A stretch of 64,000 nt of DNA from Lyophyllum atratum (taxonomy: Eukaryota > Basidiomycota > Agaricomycetes > Agaricales > Lyophyllaceae). The position numbers were made by a program, and so were the translations under genes. Under the pieces are notes generated by a model. That model saw only the letters and a list, made by a program, of their open reading frames with translations. It did no database searches and was not told the DNA's origin. The stretch spans positions 992,001 to 1,056,000 of the forward strand of contig JACGCN010000009.1 of assembly GCA_014905825.1 (NCBI GenBank), written 5' to 3'. Positions 11,893-24,409 of the stretch are shown piece by piece (position 1 is the first letter of the stretch; every line of letters begins with the position of its first letter).

Positions 11893-14800
11893 ATGCCTGC
11901 ACCTCGGCCATCGCAGAGTGCAGAGGCAGCGCGTGCAGCAGCTCAGCAAGCCGAATTCAACGAGAAGAAATGGGTTTGGGTCCCAGATGCGAAAGAGGGA
12001 TACCTTGCCGGCTGGGTTAACAGAGAAGAGGATGATGCTGCTGAAGTGATCATGGCTGCAGGAGGAGATGTACGTCTTATTCTTACTGTCATATTTCTTG
12101 AATACTTTTAACATCTTTCATTAGTTTCGACGAGTACCCTTTGAAGCACTATTCAAGATGAATCCTCCTAAATTTGATCGCGTAGAAGACATCGCAGATC
12201 TAACCTTTCTCAATGAAGCAAGTGTTGTGCACAACCTTAGACTAAGGTATGGTTCCGGAGCCATCTATGTAAGCATACCACTTGTCAATAGAAACGTTTC
12301 ACTGATCGCAAGTTCTGTGTTAACAGACCTACTCTGGCTTATTTCTTGTAGCTATCAATCCATATCAGAACCTACCACTCTATTCGGATGCAATCATCCA
12401 GCAGTACCGTAATAAGCGGAGAGACGAGAATCCTCCTCACATATTTGCAGTGGCGGAACGTGCTTGGATTAACATGGGGGAGGAACGGGAGAATCAGAGT
12501 ATTTTAATCACGTATGCCGTCAATCCCTTTCATTCCGAATTACGAATCTGACCTATCTAGTGGCGAGTCTGGTGCGGGGAAGACAGAAAGCACCAAGAAG
12601 GTCATCCAATACCTTGCAGCTATCGCCACTGATGCTCACTTACCCTCGACACCTTCACATTCCCGAACACCCACTCTCGGCGGAGCGCCTTCCTTTATTT
12701 CTATGCCCTCTAGTGGCCTCCCCAGGAGTAATTCTCTTCGCAGAGGTCATTCAATCTCCCAGTCCATGACAGGCAGCGGTTCACACCTGAACGCGAAAGG
12801 CCGTCTCGGTCTTCTCGAACGCCAGATTTTACAAGCTAACCCCATACTGGAAGCTTTTGGCAATGCGCAAACTCAACGCAACAACAACTCGAGTCGTTTC
12901 GGAAAATTCGTGCGCATAACTTTTTCACCTGATGGGAGCATAGCCGGCGCCAACATCGATTGGTACCTGCTGGAGAAGAGTCGTGTGGTAGTGAGAAGCG
13001 AAGCTGAGAGGAGTTTCCATGTATTTTACCAATTGCTCACAGGAGGTGGGATGTTGAAGGGTAGGTAAGCTCTATGTTCATATAACATTGCGCAGCTGAA
13101 GTCTTTTAGACGAGCTTCTGTTGGGAGGCGGCGTAGAAGACTACGAATACCTCAACAAATCCAGGCGGGAGGTGGACGGAGTTAACGATCGAGAGGAGTG
13201 GAACGCTTTGAAGGTAACTCGTCATGGTTATTTCTCTACTCTAGAGTCTCATACTTTATTAGGCAGCCCTTGATGTCGTAGGATTCACCCCCGCCGAGCA
13301 GTTTGATCTTTTCCGTGTTGTGGCGGCTATTCTCCATATCGGCAACATCACCATCACTTCTACGAGGGCCGATGACGCAGTCATGCCAGACCCTTCTCAA
13401 GCGGAACGCGTCTGCCATCTTCTCGGCATTCCCATCGCTGAATTCACTCGCGCCGTTCTTCGTCCGCAAGTTCTTGCTGGCAGGGAGTGGGTTTCCCAAG
13501 CGCGAACTAGGCAACAGGCGGTCGACGAGCTGTCGGCACTGTGCAAAACTCTCTACGAAAAATCTTTTGGGTCACTCGTTGATCGGATAAACCGCGCGCT
13601 TGACCGACCTTCCTCAAAGTCAACTTTCATTGGTGTTCTGGATATTGCCGGGTTTGAAATCTTCGAGACGAATGCGTACGAGCAGTTGTTGATCAACTAC
13701 ACCAACGAGAAACTGCAGCAATTCTTCAATCACCACATGTTTGTGCTCGAACAGGAAGAGTATGCTAGGGAAGGTATCAGATGGGATTATGTGAACTTCG
13801 GGCTTGACTTGCAGCCCACTATTGATCTCATCGAGGCGGGTGGTAACGTCATTGGTATCCTTAGCTGCCTGGACGAGGAGTGCATCATGCCCAAGGCTAC
13901 AGATTTGACCTTTACTCACAAGCTGAATTGGATATGGGCCGGTGAAGAGGGAGAGGATGAGCCACGACATCCTGGTCGCGACAAGTACGAGCCTTCTAGG
14001 TTCGAGCAGGGCTTCATTATCCAACACTATGCGGCAAAAGTCGAATACCGAACAGATGGGTGGTTGGAGAAGAACAAGGATCCCTTAAACGACAATCTGA
14101 CGCGTGTCCTTGCCTCATCCTCCGAACGATATGTCGCGTCGCTATTCGCAGAATATCGCGACATACCCTCTGGGCCGGGCGGTGTTGGGAATATGTTCAC
14201 GATGGGCAAGAAGCGCGCTTTGAAAAAGGGAGCTTTCCGGACCGTCGGCCAGCGGCACAAAGAGCAGCTCTCCAGTTTGATGCTACAGCTGAAGGGTACC
14301 CAGCCGCACTTCGTTCGATGCATCGTTCCAAATTCAAACAAGAAACCTGGTCGTATCGATGTACCCCTCGTTCTTGACCAGTTACGCTGCAATGGTGTTC
14401 TGGAAGGCATCCGAATTGCTCGACTTGGTTATCCAAACCGTCTGCCCTTTGTCGAGTTTCGCCAGCGGTATGAGATCCTCACGCCTGGAGTCATTCCTCG
14501 CGGTTACATGGACGGTCGTGAAGCATGTAGGCGAATGGTGAATGCTTTGGAACTCGATGAAGCGATCTATAAGATCGGCACTTCCAAAATATTCTTCAAA
14601 GCCGGAGTTTTGGCCGAACTCGAAGAGCGTCGTGATCTCCTGCTATTTGATGTGTTCTCCCGGCTGCAGGCTGTGGCAAGGATGTGGACCGCTCGCAGGC
14701 AGATGAAGAAGGTTCTGAATCGTGCAGTGGCTATCCGAACTATCCAGCGAAACGCGCGCGTTTATGGGGAGTTACGAGACTGGCCATGGTGGCAATTATA

Positions 14801-17800
14801 CACAAAGGTATGTTGATCGCGTTTCAAGTTAATCATTCAGCTGATGACGACATCAGGTTCGCCCATTGCTCGCGGCGACTCGTAACGACGATGAACTCCG
14901 GCAGAAAGAGGCGGAGCTGGCGCTGATTAAAGAACTAGCAGAGCGGGACAAGCAGGAAAGAGAAGCATTGGAGACTCTGAAGATGTCTCTGGAGTCTGAG
15001 AAGAGGAAGGTAGAGGACGAGTTGGAAGCTGAACGTGCTCTTGCCTTAGACAAAGACACGTTGCTGGAACGAAGCAAGAAACGCGAAGGGGAGTTGGAAG
15101 ACGAAGTTGCAGCTCTGCAAGGCGACCTCGACGTCTTGGATTCGCAACTAGATCGTGCAATGAAACTCCAGAAGGAAAGCGAGGAGAAGCACGAGACACT
15201 CCTCAAAGCGTTCGACCAGGCGGCTGAACATCTTGTCCGACTTGAACACGAGGAGAGGGAATGGACGACTCGAGAAGAGGAGCTCAATGATCTGCTTGGT
15301 AAAGCCCAGGAGGAGATAGATACCATGCATGGACGTCAGGACGATCTTCACAAGCTAAGCGAGGAGCTGAAGAACTTGGCTCTGCAACGCGAGGAAGATT
15401 TGGCCAGAGCAAAGGAGCGAATGGACATCGCCGTCAGGGAGTTGGAGGGAAAGCTCGCAGTGGAGCTTCGAAACAAGTACGACTTTGTTTCGTATCTTCT
15501 GTACAATGCTAAAGAAGAAAAATTTCAAAACATTACAGGGACTTGGTCAAGAGCAAGAGCGACGACCTTGAGCAGGATGCTCGACAGGCTAAGGAACAGC
15601 TTGCTGAAATGGCGCGCACGGCAACTGAGTATTCCACGATGATCCAGAAGAAGGAGGAACAGATAGCCAAACTGTCTGCCCAGCTTGATTCATCGAAAGC
15701 CACGAATAGCAAAGCCTTGAAGGAGATCATCGAACTTCAAAACGATATAGAGACGCTGATGGCCGAGCTTGACGCTGAGAAGGGAGATAGGGTATTGGAC
15801 GTCGCCGCGAGAAAGAAATTGCAAGAGGAAGTCGACCAATTGCGGTCTCTGATGGAGGCCAAGACCAGTGAAGAAAGTCGCCGCAATGAAGTGGAGAAGA
15901 GGAAGGAGGAAGAACTCGCCAATCTGCGCAAGCAGGTTATAACCCTGCAGCAAGAGCTCACTGAATCTCGTCGCGTGGCGTTTGAAGGACAGAGCAAGCT
16001 CAAATTGGAATTAGATCACTCTGTACGGGAGCACAATGCCCTGGTGCAAAGTCACAAGTCGTTATCTGAACGAGAGAGCGCCGCTCAGTCGCACCTGTTG
16101 AAGGCGAACACGACTATTTCCGACCTGGAGAAGGTCAAGCGGTCAACGGAGTCGGAACTGCAGTCACTTCGCTCGCGCCAGCATGATTACGAGAGCCAGA
16201 TCGCCGAAGCTACGAAGGCCAAAGAGGTGCGAATATTCCTGTTATAGGCATACCCCTGTTGATATCACCTCCAGGGTCTTGACCGACAACTCGCGTCGGC
16301 TCAAGCTAAATACCACAACTTTGAGGATGTAGTGCTCGAGCTTCAGCGAGAAGAAGAATCTCGTCACCGTCAGCTGGAGACAACCCGGAAACAACTGGAA
16401 GCAGAATCAGCCAAACGTGCTAAACTTGAACAAATCGTTTCTAACCAGAAAGTCGAATTGGGCAAGCTCAAGGATATCAATATCAAAATCGACCGCGAGT
16501 TGAATAAGGCCCTGAATGACCTGAAGGCGCGCGAGTGGGAGGTCAAGCAGCTCGAGTCGAAGCAAGACAAGACGATCGTAGAACACGTCCATGTTTTGGA
16601 GGAGGCGAAGCGTGTGACGGATAGGCAGCTGGAGGAGGCTCGCAAGGAGTTGGAGAAGAACGTGGCATATATTCGATCCTTGGAGAAAGCCAAGACACGT
16701 CTAGCTGGGGAAGCCGAGGATCTTGTGCGGGAGACCGAGAAGGAGCGAGTCGAGCTGCGGAACAAGGAAAAGAATGCCCGGGCACAGGAAGAGAGAGCTG
16801 CCAAGGCAGCGGCTGACGTTGAGAAGGAACGGCATGCCAAAGAAGTTGCGGAGCTGCACGCTCGTCGCCTCCAGGCCGAGGTTCAGGCCGCTAAGCAACA
16901 GGTGGAGGAACTCACCCAGCAAGTTACTCTTGTTCAACGGTCAAAGGACAACTTGGAGGCTGAGCTCGACCGGATAGCGGACGAGACCGAGAGTAACCAT
17001 TCCATGGCGAAGGTCCAACGCCAGTACGAGACGCGCATCGCAGAACTTGAAAGCCGGTTAGAGGAGAGTGAGGCCGCCCAGGTGACGAGTGCAAGGATCA
17101 AGGATCGCGTTGAGCGGCAGCATGCGGAGATTCGGCAGCTTATCATGGACAGCGGGCCTTCGGACCAGGACTTTCAGAAGCGGCTCTTGCATGAGCTACA
17201 GCTTGCAGATAATGCCTTGGAAAAGGAGATGTTGGGTCGTGCCGGTGGGATGCGTTCAAGTGGGGCACATGAATTGCGCAACTTCGCCAATCTCACACCA
17301 ACAAAACGCCCGTCCAATGCGAACTCGCGTCTCGTCACGGATCCAGGTTCTCCCTCGCCTCGACCGCCGGATAAGCAGGTGGCGGTACTTAAACAGCAAG
17401 TACAAGTGTTGGAGATCCGGATGGCTGCGTCAGAACGGGTTCGCCGCCACTTAGAGAGCTCCATACGCGAGATGACTTCCGACTTGGAGAACAGTGATGG
17501 CTCCAAACAGTTCTTACAACAGTATCGTTCGCGGTTGTCGAAGGAGAATGCTAGGTTGGCAGAATTACTGGAGGAGGAGGCAGAGGCCCGTCGTGCTGCG
17601 GAGGCTGCTCAGATCGGCGGTGTCCAGGCAATGTGGACAAAGTTCCAGGAGACTATCGCCACTGAGCGGGACAATTACTCTCGACTTGAAGAGTCGAGGA
17701 AAGCCCTTGTAAGTCATCGAGTACACTAGTAATACCTCTACTGTGCTCACATTTTGGTTCTGTAGCTTGTCCAGCAGCGTACAGCGCAGGCAGAAGTGGA

Positions 17801-19841
17801 AGCTCAACGTGGACAAATACGCGAGTTCACTCAAGCGAAGAAGCAGCTGCAGGGAGACGTCATTGAACTACGCGAACAACTCGAGATAGTGAAGAACGAG
17901 GCTTCCGGTTAGTTTCTACATCATTGATAATCTTCTGACATGATTCATGATGTTCTTTGAATAGATGCTAAGCGACAATTGGCGAAACGGCGCCAGGAGG
18001 ACGAGGTTAATTCGCACTCATCGTCCGCCGCAACGTCAGGTATTACTTCAGCCGATTCCAATATTTCCCTACATCATACGATCTGACCCCTTCGATAGAG
18101 TTACGTGCAATCATCGAGACTTACAAAGCAAAGGAACAGTCGTATCAGGAGCGTCTGGAGGCCACGGAAATTGCAAGAGCTAAAGCCGCCCGTGGAGAGG
18201 CATTCGGTATGCATAGAGCCTTGTCTTACTTTCGTTGTGGCTCACATGTGTTTACATATCTGCAGCGCGCCGCACACTGGTCGAAACGGAGAAGTTACAA
18301 TCTGAGAACGCGGCTGCCCGTAAGTCGGCGGAAGACCGCCTACAAGCTGCGGAGGCAAGGCGACGAAAGCTGGAGGCAAAACTCGAGGAAGAGGGACAGG
18401 AGTCGTCAGATGTAGCGGTGGCGAGGCAGCGCCTGCAAGTTGAGTTAGAGGACGAGAGGGAGCAGCATCAGAAGGACCTCGCTGAGCGAGACTTTGCGGC
18501 TGACCAGACGAGGAAGAAGTATCAAGGTACGTTTGTTCCCGCCTTCGAAGCATGCAACTGAGGGTTGTGTCTCTCTTTTACAGCCGAGCTGGCACAACTG
18601 AGTGAAGGTACGAATCAGTGGGGTGTAATGCGATTTTTAGCTTACTTGGGTCCTTCTGTTCATCAACAGAATTGCAATCACAGCGCGACACCATTAGCCG
18701 GCTCCGTGAAGACAACCGCAAAACTCGTTCTGACTACGACGAACTCCAGTTGCGCTATGACGATGAAGTCTACAACAGCGGCGGCTGGAAGAAGGAGAAG
18801 GAGCGCATGGAGACCAAGATCAGCGACATCAACAAAGCATACGAAGCATCAACTGGTGCCCAAGCTGAGCAGCAAACGCAAATTGTTGCTCTGCACTCTC
18901 AGGTTCGCGAGCTGCGTGGCGTGCTTGATGATGCCGAAGCGGATCGAGCGCTTTTGCAGAAGGCACGAAGAGCACTACAGGCTGAGCTGGAGACCATCAA
19001 GCTTGACCATGTGGATACCAATAAGATGTCGTCGGATCGAGAGTTCCAGCGACTGCAGCTGAAGAAGCAGGATCTCGAAAGGTCACTAGAGGAGCAAGAG
19101 GACCGAGTGACAAATGCATTCGAGAGGATGAAGAAAGCAGAAGGATATGCAAGCGAGTGTCAGATAGAGCTGGGGAAAGTGAGAGTGGAGAATTCAGAGC
19201 TCGACAGAATCAACGTATGTCGCAAGTTCCCTCTCGCAAAGCTCTGCCCTGACAATAAAGGTAGGCAAACCTGGAGAAGCAGCTCAAGGAGCTGAATTTG
19301 CAAATTGTGGATCTTGAGACTAAGTCATATTCTAACTCTCCCCGTCCCACGACCACATCGCGAAGGATGGAGAGCCGCATTGAGGAGCTCACCAGCCAAC
19401 TCAGCCAGACAAACAAGGACAAAACAGATGGTTCACGTCTCCACCGTTCTGCGGACAAGATTGCTCGCGATACGAAGTTTCAGCTGGCGGAAAGCGATCG
19501 GGCGCGCTTGAAGCTAGAGGAGGAGCGCAAGGCCTATGAGGCGCAGCTGCAGAGCCTCCGTCAGGCTATGGATGCTATGGTATGCTCTTGGATTAATTTA
19601 ATTTCTTCTGCTGATCTCGGCGCATGTGCAGCAAACGGAGGAAAGCAATCTTCAAACAGCCAAGCGGCGTGCCGAAAGAGAGGCAGTCGATTACAAGCAA
19701 AAAGCCCTAAAGTAGGTATAAATGCTTCTATCAATTCAGTTACATCTGACTTTCTTATTTAGCCTCGAACGGGAGCTTGAACGACTGCATAACCGCCTTG
19801 ACCGACCCGCGGCTGCGAGCGGTGGCTCACCTCGAAAGTAG
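11893..19841 (+). CDS. Class II myosin heavy chain
   Basis: Motor of the cytokinetic actomyosin ring. Eighteen exons: 11893-12069, 12125-12268, 12327-12511, 12561-13060, 13110-13213, 13263-14807, 14857-15476, 15539-16226, 16275-17708, 17766-17907, 17965-18039, 18099-18206, 18266-18526, 18584-18607, 18670-19214, 19265-19579, 19632-19711, 19763-19841. They sum to 2341 residues. An N-terminal SH3-like part ([18 protein letters not shown]) precedes the motor, which has P-loop [11 protein letters not shown] (about 170-180), switch [11 protein letters not shown] and switch [10 protein letters not shown]. Loop 1 carries a Ser/Thr/Pro-rich insertion. One or two IQ-like segments follow (near [15 protein letters not shown]), then a coiled-coil rod of roughly 1,450 residues. 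Exon 14 is a 24-nt micro-exon. The intron after AACAA at 15477 removes an in-frame-looking 62-nt stretch. The predicted essential light chain is encoded at 37860-38662. Confidence 0.95.
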
Positions 19842-20058
19842 ATGCTTCATTCGACGGACACATACTATTTCGCTACGACCCAATGACTCAGCATTCGCAC
19901 ATTGTATCTTACTCACGTCTGTACATTTACCATCTGTGTAACGAACATTTTCGTAGACTATTTCTTCTTCGCTGGCGTAGGTAATAGCTCATGATGCATG
20001 AGGCCTAAGGACTCCTGAAAATGGATGGAGTGTGACGAGGTGGTCACACCTTTACCCC

Positions 20059-23000
20059 ATGATGTCGTTCTCGAAAGACCGGTACTACTGGACCCAGCTT
20101 AGGCTCGCTCTTACTTCAGGCCAGTGGTCGTCCACATACCCCGCAAGGGCTCTCAACGGCGCCGCTCTTCCCTGGTCCGAGCTCTTTCGTAAGTTCAACA
20201 AACACTGCAGGGGGTTCCAGGATGTAGCACAAGTCGCGTCACAGACACATGCATTAGCCTTGCTACTTTCCGCAAATTCGCAAGATGAGGACCAGGATGA
20301 TGCGCCCGGGGAAGGAGAGAGTATTTATCCACTGGAATTGGGTCAGGAATGCATGCTGCCAGAGGAACGAATCGAGGAGGCACGGACGGGGTACGAGGAA
20401 TTGAAGCGGGTCAAGTCGTCCAATTTCGATGTACGTTCGAAACTGAGTCCTGGTCAATCGGCAATAATCCGATCTTCTACAATGATATAGACACTAAATT
20501 TTGCGTTGGCGTACTACGCATATGCTCTGGGCAACCCAACACAATGTCTTGAACACCTATCCAATGTCCCTGACTTCTTAAACCTCCGAAATCACATCCC
20601 CTCAGAATCCGATACCTCCACACGGGCGAGCACAGCGACTGGGCATACGCATCACCTAGGACTACATGTCCCAGGCTTCTCTAATGCGCCGTCGATCTCA
20701 TCGGCGGGCGGGAGCTCTACATCCCTCGCAGACTCATCCGCGTCCGATATCAAGGACGGAACGGCATGGGCGCTTACTGAGACGATACGGAGTATATGTT
20801 TACGAGGTACGAGATACTTCTGCTCATATCTTATGTGCACTCAATACGTATTCCAATAACAGGCATGTCTCATGAAAAGCTCTCACCCACCGATCCCCAA
20901 GCCGCGCTGAAAGCTTACGGTGCCGCCCTTCCCCTCCTCAGAACCCTCGGCACCCTCCTATCTGACTCTGAATCTTCGTCCACCCCTTCCTCGAACGTCA
21001 AAATGTTCCTGCAGCATCGTGAGTTGTGGCGGTGGGTCGAGCGGCTGCTATGGCGCACAATCGTACTTTCCGCACATGTATCAACCCCGGAGGGCAGCGA
21101 CACCCCGGAGACTGACGTGTGGACGTGGCTCCGGCAGTATAGCGCCTGCAGCAGGTACTGGCCTGCGACGTTCCGCACCGCACATCGCTCGACTGTGTCT
21201 GTGATATACCTCCGTGCACTCATTCTGCGATACCATCCGATACATGTACGCACAGAATCCACCGACATGACCTTAGGATCGACATCGGATTCGGGATTAG
21301 GCCAGTCATCACCATCGGGCGCAACAACAGCAGGGGGGGCATGGTTGGCGACCGCTAAAGCGGTGGTGAATGACTACCGCGCGATCCTAAGCGCGTGCAC
21401 TAGTTTCCCGCGTGCGGGGGAGCGGAATGTCCGGGTCGAAGATTTTGTGGATCTCTGTGTAGGTGTGTGGGAGGCTGGGGGCGCGAGCGGTGAAGGCGCA
21501 GGGTGGGTCCTCGATGTGAGTTTTCCACTATCACACTCAGCATTCCACGCATAACTAAGATACTCGCCACGTTACCTAGATCCTCTGGTGGGCCACCCGC
21601 CTCACCTTCAACTCCCACCGTGTCCTGCGACACATGACGCGCCTTCTACATGTCTCGGGCGATACCGCCCTCGCCCGCCGTACTCTCCTCCTATATACCC
21701 AAATCGTCGGCAAAGCATATGAAGCCAGTCGGGCTGACTCCACTAATAACAGCAGCGCCACCGTAAATTCCAGCAACGCAAGTAGTGGAGACCTAAGTGC
21801 GGATATGCCGGGAGAAGTAAACTCGAACGAGGAAGATGCGTACTCAGATACGGATACGGATCAGGCGTGGGTGGAGACACTCGTTGCAGGTGCGCGGATG
21901 CTGTGTCGTTCGGCGGCGGCGCAGGGTGGGCTTGAGGGGCTGAAGGAGGCGAGGGAGGCAGGAGTATGTGTTGAGAAGGCACGGACGAGACTACGCCCAA
22001 GTGGAAGTAAGAGGGATTCGGTGCGGCTAGGTGCGAGTGTGGATCTTGCGGAGGGTGTGTGGTATGTCGTTATGGCATTGAAAGGTGTGTATCCCGTCCG
22101 TCGTGCATGACTAGGATTTAACCTTTACTGCTCCAGAGAACGACCCGCATACGCGCCCCACGCGCCTCGAAGCCGCTCACGCCCTCTTCGTGCGTGCATG
22201 CGCCCTGCCAGGCGCCGAGGAAGAGACTGCTCCAGATCCAGCAGCCCTCTACCACCTTGCCCTGTCTTTTGCGCGTCCAGGTCCCACACACGACCTCGAG
22301 CAGGCGATCCTTCATGCAGGGCGCGCCGTCGAGGGTGACCCCAAGGAGGTCCGGTATTGGCACCTGTTCGGCCTTCTGCTCGCGGCGGCGGAGAAGTGGA
22401 GCGAGGCGGGTGAGATTTTGGATCGTGGGGCGGAGGTTGGGGGGGAGAGCGTTGAAGGAGATGGTAATGTGAATGGGGCAGAGGAGGTAGGGGGGGGGAG
22501 CGATGGCGATACACTGCAGGTTCCGGGATCGGGGTCGAACTTGAACGGTACTGGGGAGGTAAGGGAGAGGGACTTCGGGGGGACGGGGAAGGTACGCAAT
22601 GTGGATCCAGACGTGGATGGAAGTACAGAGTCTACGGATACCCTCCCTCGCTCGAACAGCCAGTTGAATGGAAATCAGTGTGGGGGGATACCCCCTCCGC
22701 CTACTGCATCGGCCTCTGCATCGTCGTCAGGTCGGGGTCCCATCCTAAGTGATATGCGGATCCCGCCTCCCGCATTCCTTCTTGCGCCAGCACAGGACCA
22801 CCCGCTGCCGTCGAAGCAGGAACGCTTTGAGCATGCGTTGCAGCTGCGGATGACGCAGGGTGTACTGGCGGAGGTGGTTGATGGTGCGGAGGGTGCGGAG
22901 GAGAAATGGCTTGAGGTGTTCTCGTGGGTCGCCGAGAGACGGGCTGCGGGTGCGGGTGAACGTGAGTTTTGTTCCTTCCTCCCTCCAGCTCTTCGTTTTG

Positions 23001-24243
23001 CTTATATCATCCACCTCTACTTTTCTAGCCACCCCGGGGCCGTCGGTGGATAGTGGTCGCCCTTCTACAGAGAGGGCACCCTCGTTCGTAGTGTCTCCGC
23101 CCCTACGTGAAACTGCATCTCCATCGCCGGAATTGCATACTTCTGCTCCAGTATCCACCGTCGAGCACAGTGAAAAGCAGCAGACACTGTCTCCCATGCT
23201 GATCCCAATCACCATATCGCCAGCGACACCAGACAGCGAACACCCGCCACGCACACGAGGGAAACGGGACGGTGCAGCGCGGAAGCGGTCGTCGTCGACT
23301 GATCGCGATACCTCGAAGTCGAAGAAGGTGCAGCAGATGTTGAAGAATCGTGTGCACATGGGGCAGGTGCGCATTACGACGATTTCCAGGAAGATTGGGA
23401 ATGGGGTTGTGAGAACTGGGAGTCTGAAGAGATCACTTTCGACGCCTGGTAAGTCACATCTTGTATCTAGTTCAATTATGCTCAAGGATGTTCACTTTGT
23501 GTCTAGATTTCCACGCCATTCTACGTCAAACCTCTTACCAGGCCTCTTCAATCCACTCTCGGCGGCGAATTTCTTCCATACTGCACCATGAGCGTGATCG
23601 GACGCCCACTGAGTCACCACCACCACCCCCTACACCTGTCCCGCCACCAGCACCTTTGGGGAAGCGCAACACGCGTAGCGCGCGCACGAACAGACTGATC
23701 GCGGATCTCTGGCTAATGTCCGCAGCGACTTTCCGACGGTTAGGCAAGATCGAACAGGCGAAGGGTTCGATACAGGAGGCGGAGGTACGGGATGAGGGGA
23801 ATCCTGGGGTGTGGGTGCAGGTAAGAAATTGTTCTGTTCCACCAATATGTTTGCTGAGGAGGTTATAGTTGGGCCTCTATTACGTCGCCCTCGGGCGGCA
23901 GCAACCTGCGATTGAAGCGTTCCAGAAGGCCTTGTTCATCGACCCGGATGACGTGCCTGCCTCGGTCCACCTCTCCCGGTTGCATCTTACGATGCACGAG
24001 GTGAAGGCGGAGAAGGTGTCTTCTAGCGCGCCGTCAGCGAACGTGGACCTGGCGGCGGGAGTGTTGGGACATCTGACGCGTGGGCAAGGATGGGACGTAC
24101 CTGAGGCGTGGTATTACTTGGCGAAGGCGTATGGGATGCAGGGCCGGAAGAAGAGGGAGCGCGAATGTTTAGATTTTGCGTTGGCGTTGTCAGAGAGCCG
24201 TGGTATCAGGGAAGTTGGGACTGCGGTGGGATGGTGTATTTGA
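20059..24243 (+). CDS. YPP1: YPP1-like TPR protein (PI4-kinase complex / cargo transport)
   Basis: Homologue of the Ypp1/TTC7 family, which helps Efr3 anchor the phosphatidylinositol 4-kinase Stt4 at the plasma membrane. Eight exons (20059-20430, 20491-20806, 20863-21515, 21580-22084, 22137-22961, 23029-23448, 23507-23820, 23869-24243) give 1259 residues. The N-terminal block KDRYYWTQLRLALTSGQW and the following WSELFRKFNKHCRGF are the parts I recognise. The C-terminus has clear TPR helices (WLMSAATFRRLGKIEQAKGS, YYVALGRQQPAIEAFQKALF). The middle (about 22430-22760) is a low-complexity Gly/Ser/Asp/Asn linker, and exon 6 is Ser/Thr/Pro and Arg/Lys rich; both are probably disordered. I start at the ATG at 20059; a second ATG follows immediately at 20062. 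Family name is likely; the complex role is inherited from yeast. Confidence 0.8.
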
Positions 24244-24409
24244 GGCTGGACTTGGACAATTTTGGAATATCACTTTCGTTCCATAACATACGAATGTTCT
24301 TTGAGGCAAGCGTTTGGATTGTCAATGCGAAGATAGATGTCTGGTAGGTGTCTATATTTGGCCATGCACGTTCGTCGGTGCTATTTCCGGCATTGATCAT
24401 AAGCCCGTC

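Noticed and set aside
14853..16840. Long Ser/Leu-rich open frames on the minus strand across the myosin rod (14853-15326, 15737-16003, 16370-16840)
   Set aside because: They are antisense mirrors of a Glu/Lys/Leu-rich coiled coil, whose codons read as Ser/Phe/Leu on the other strand. No start context, no introns, no family match.
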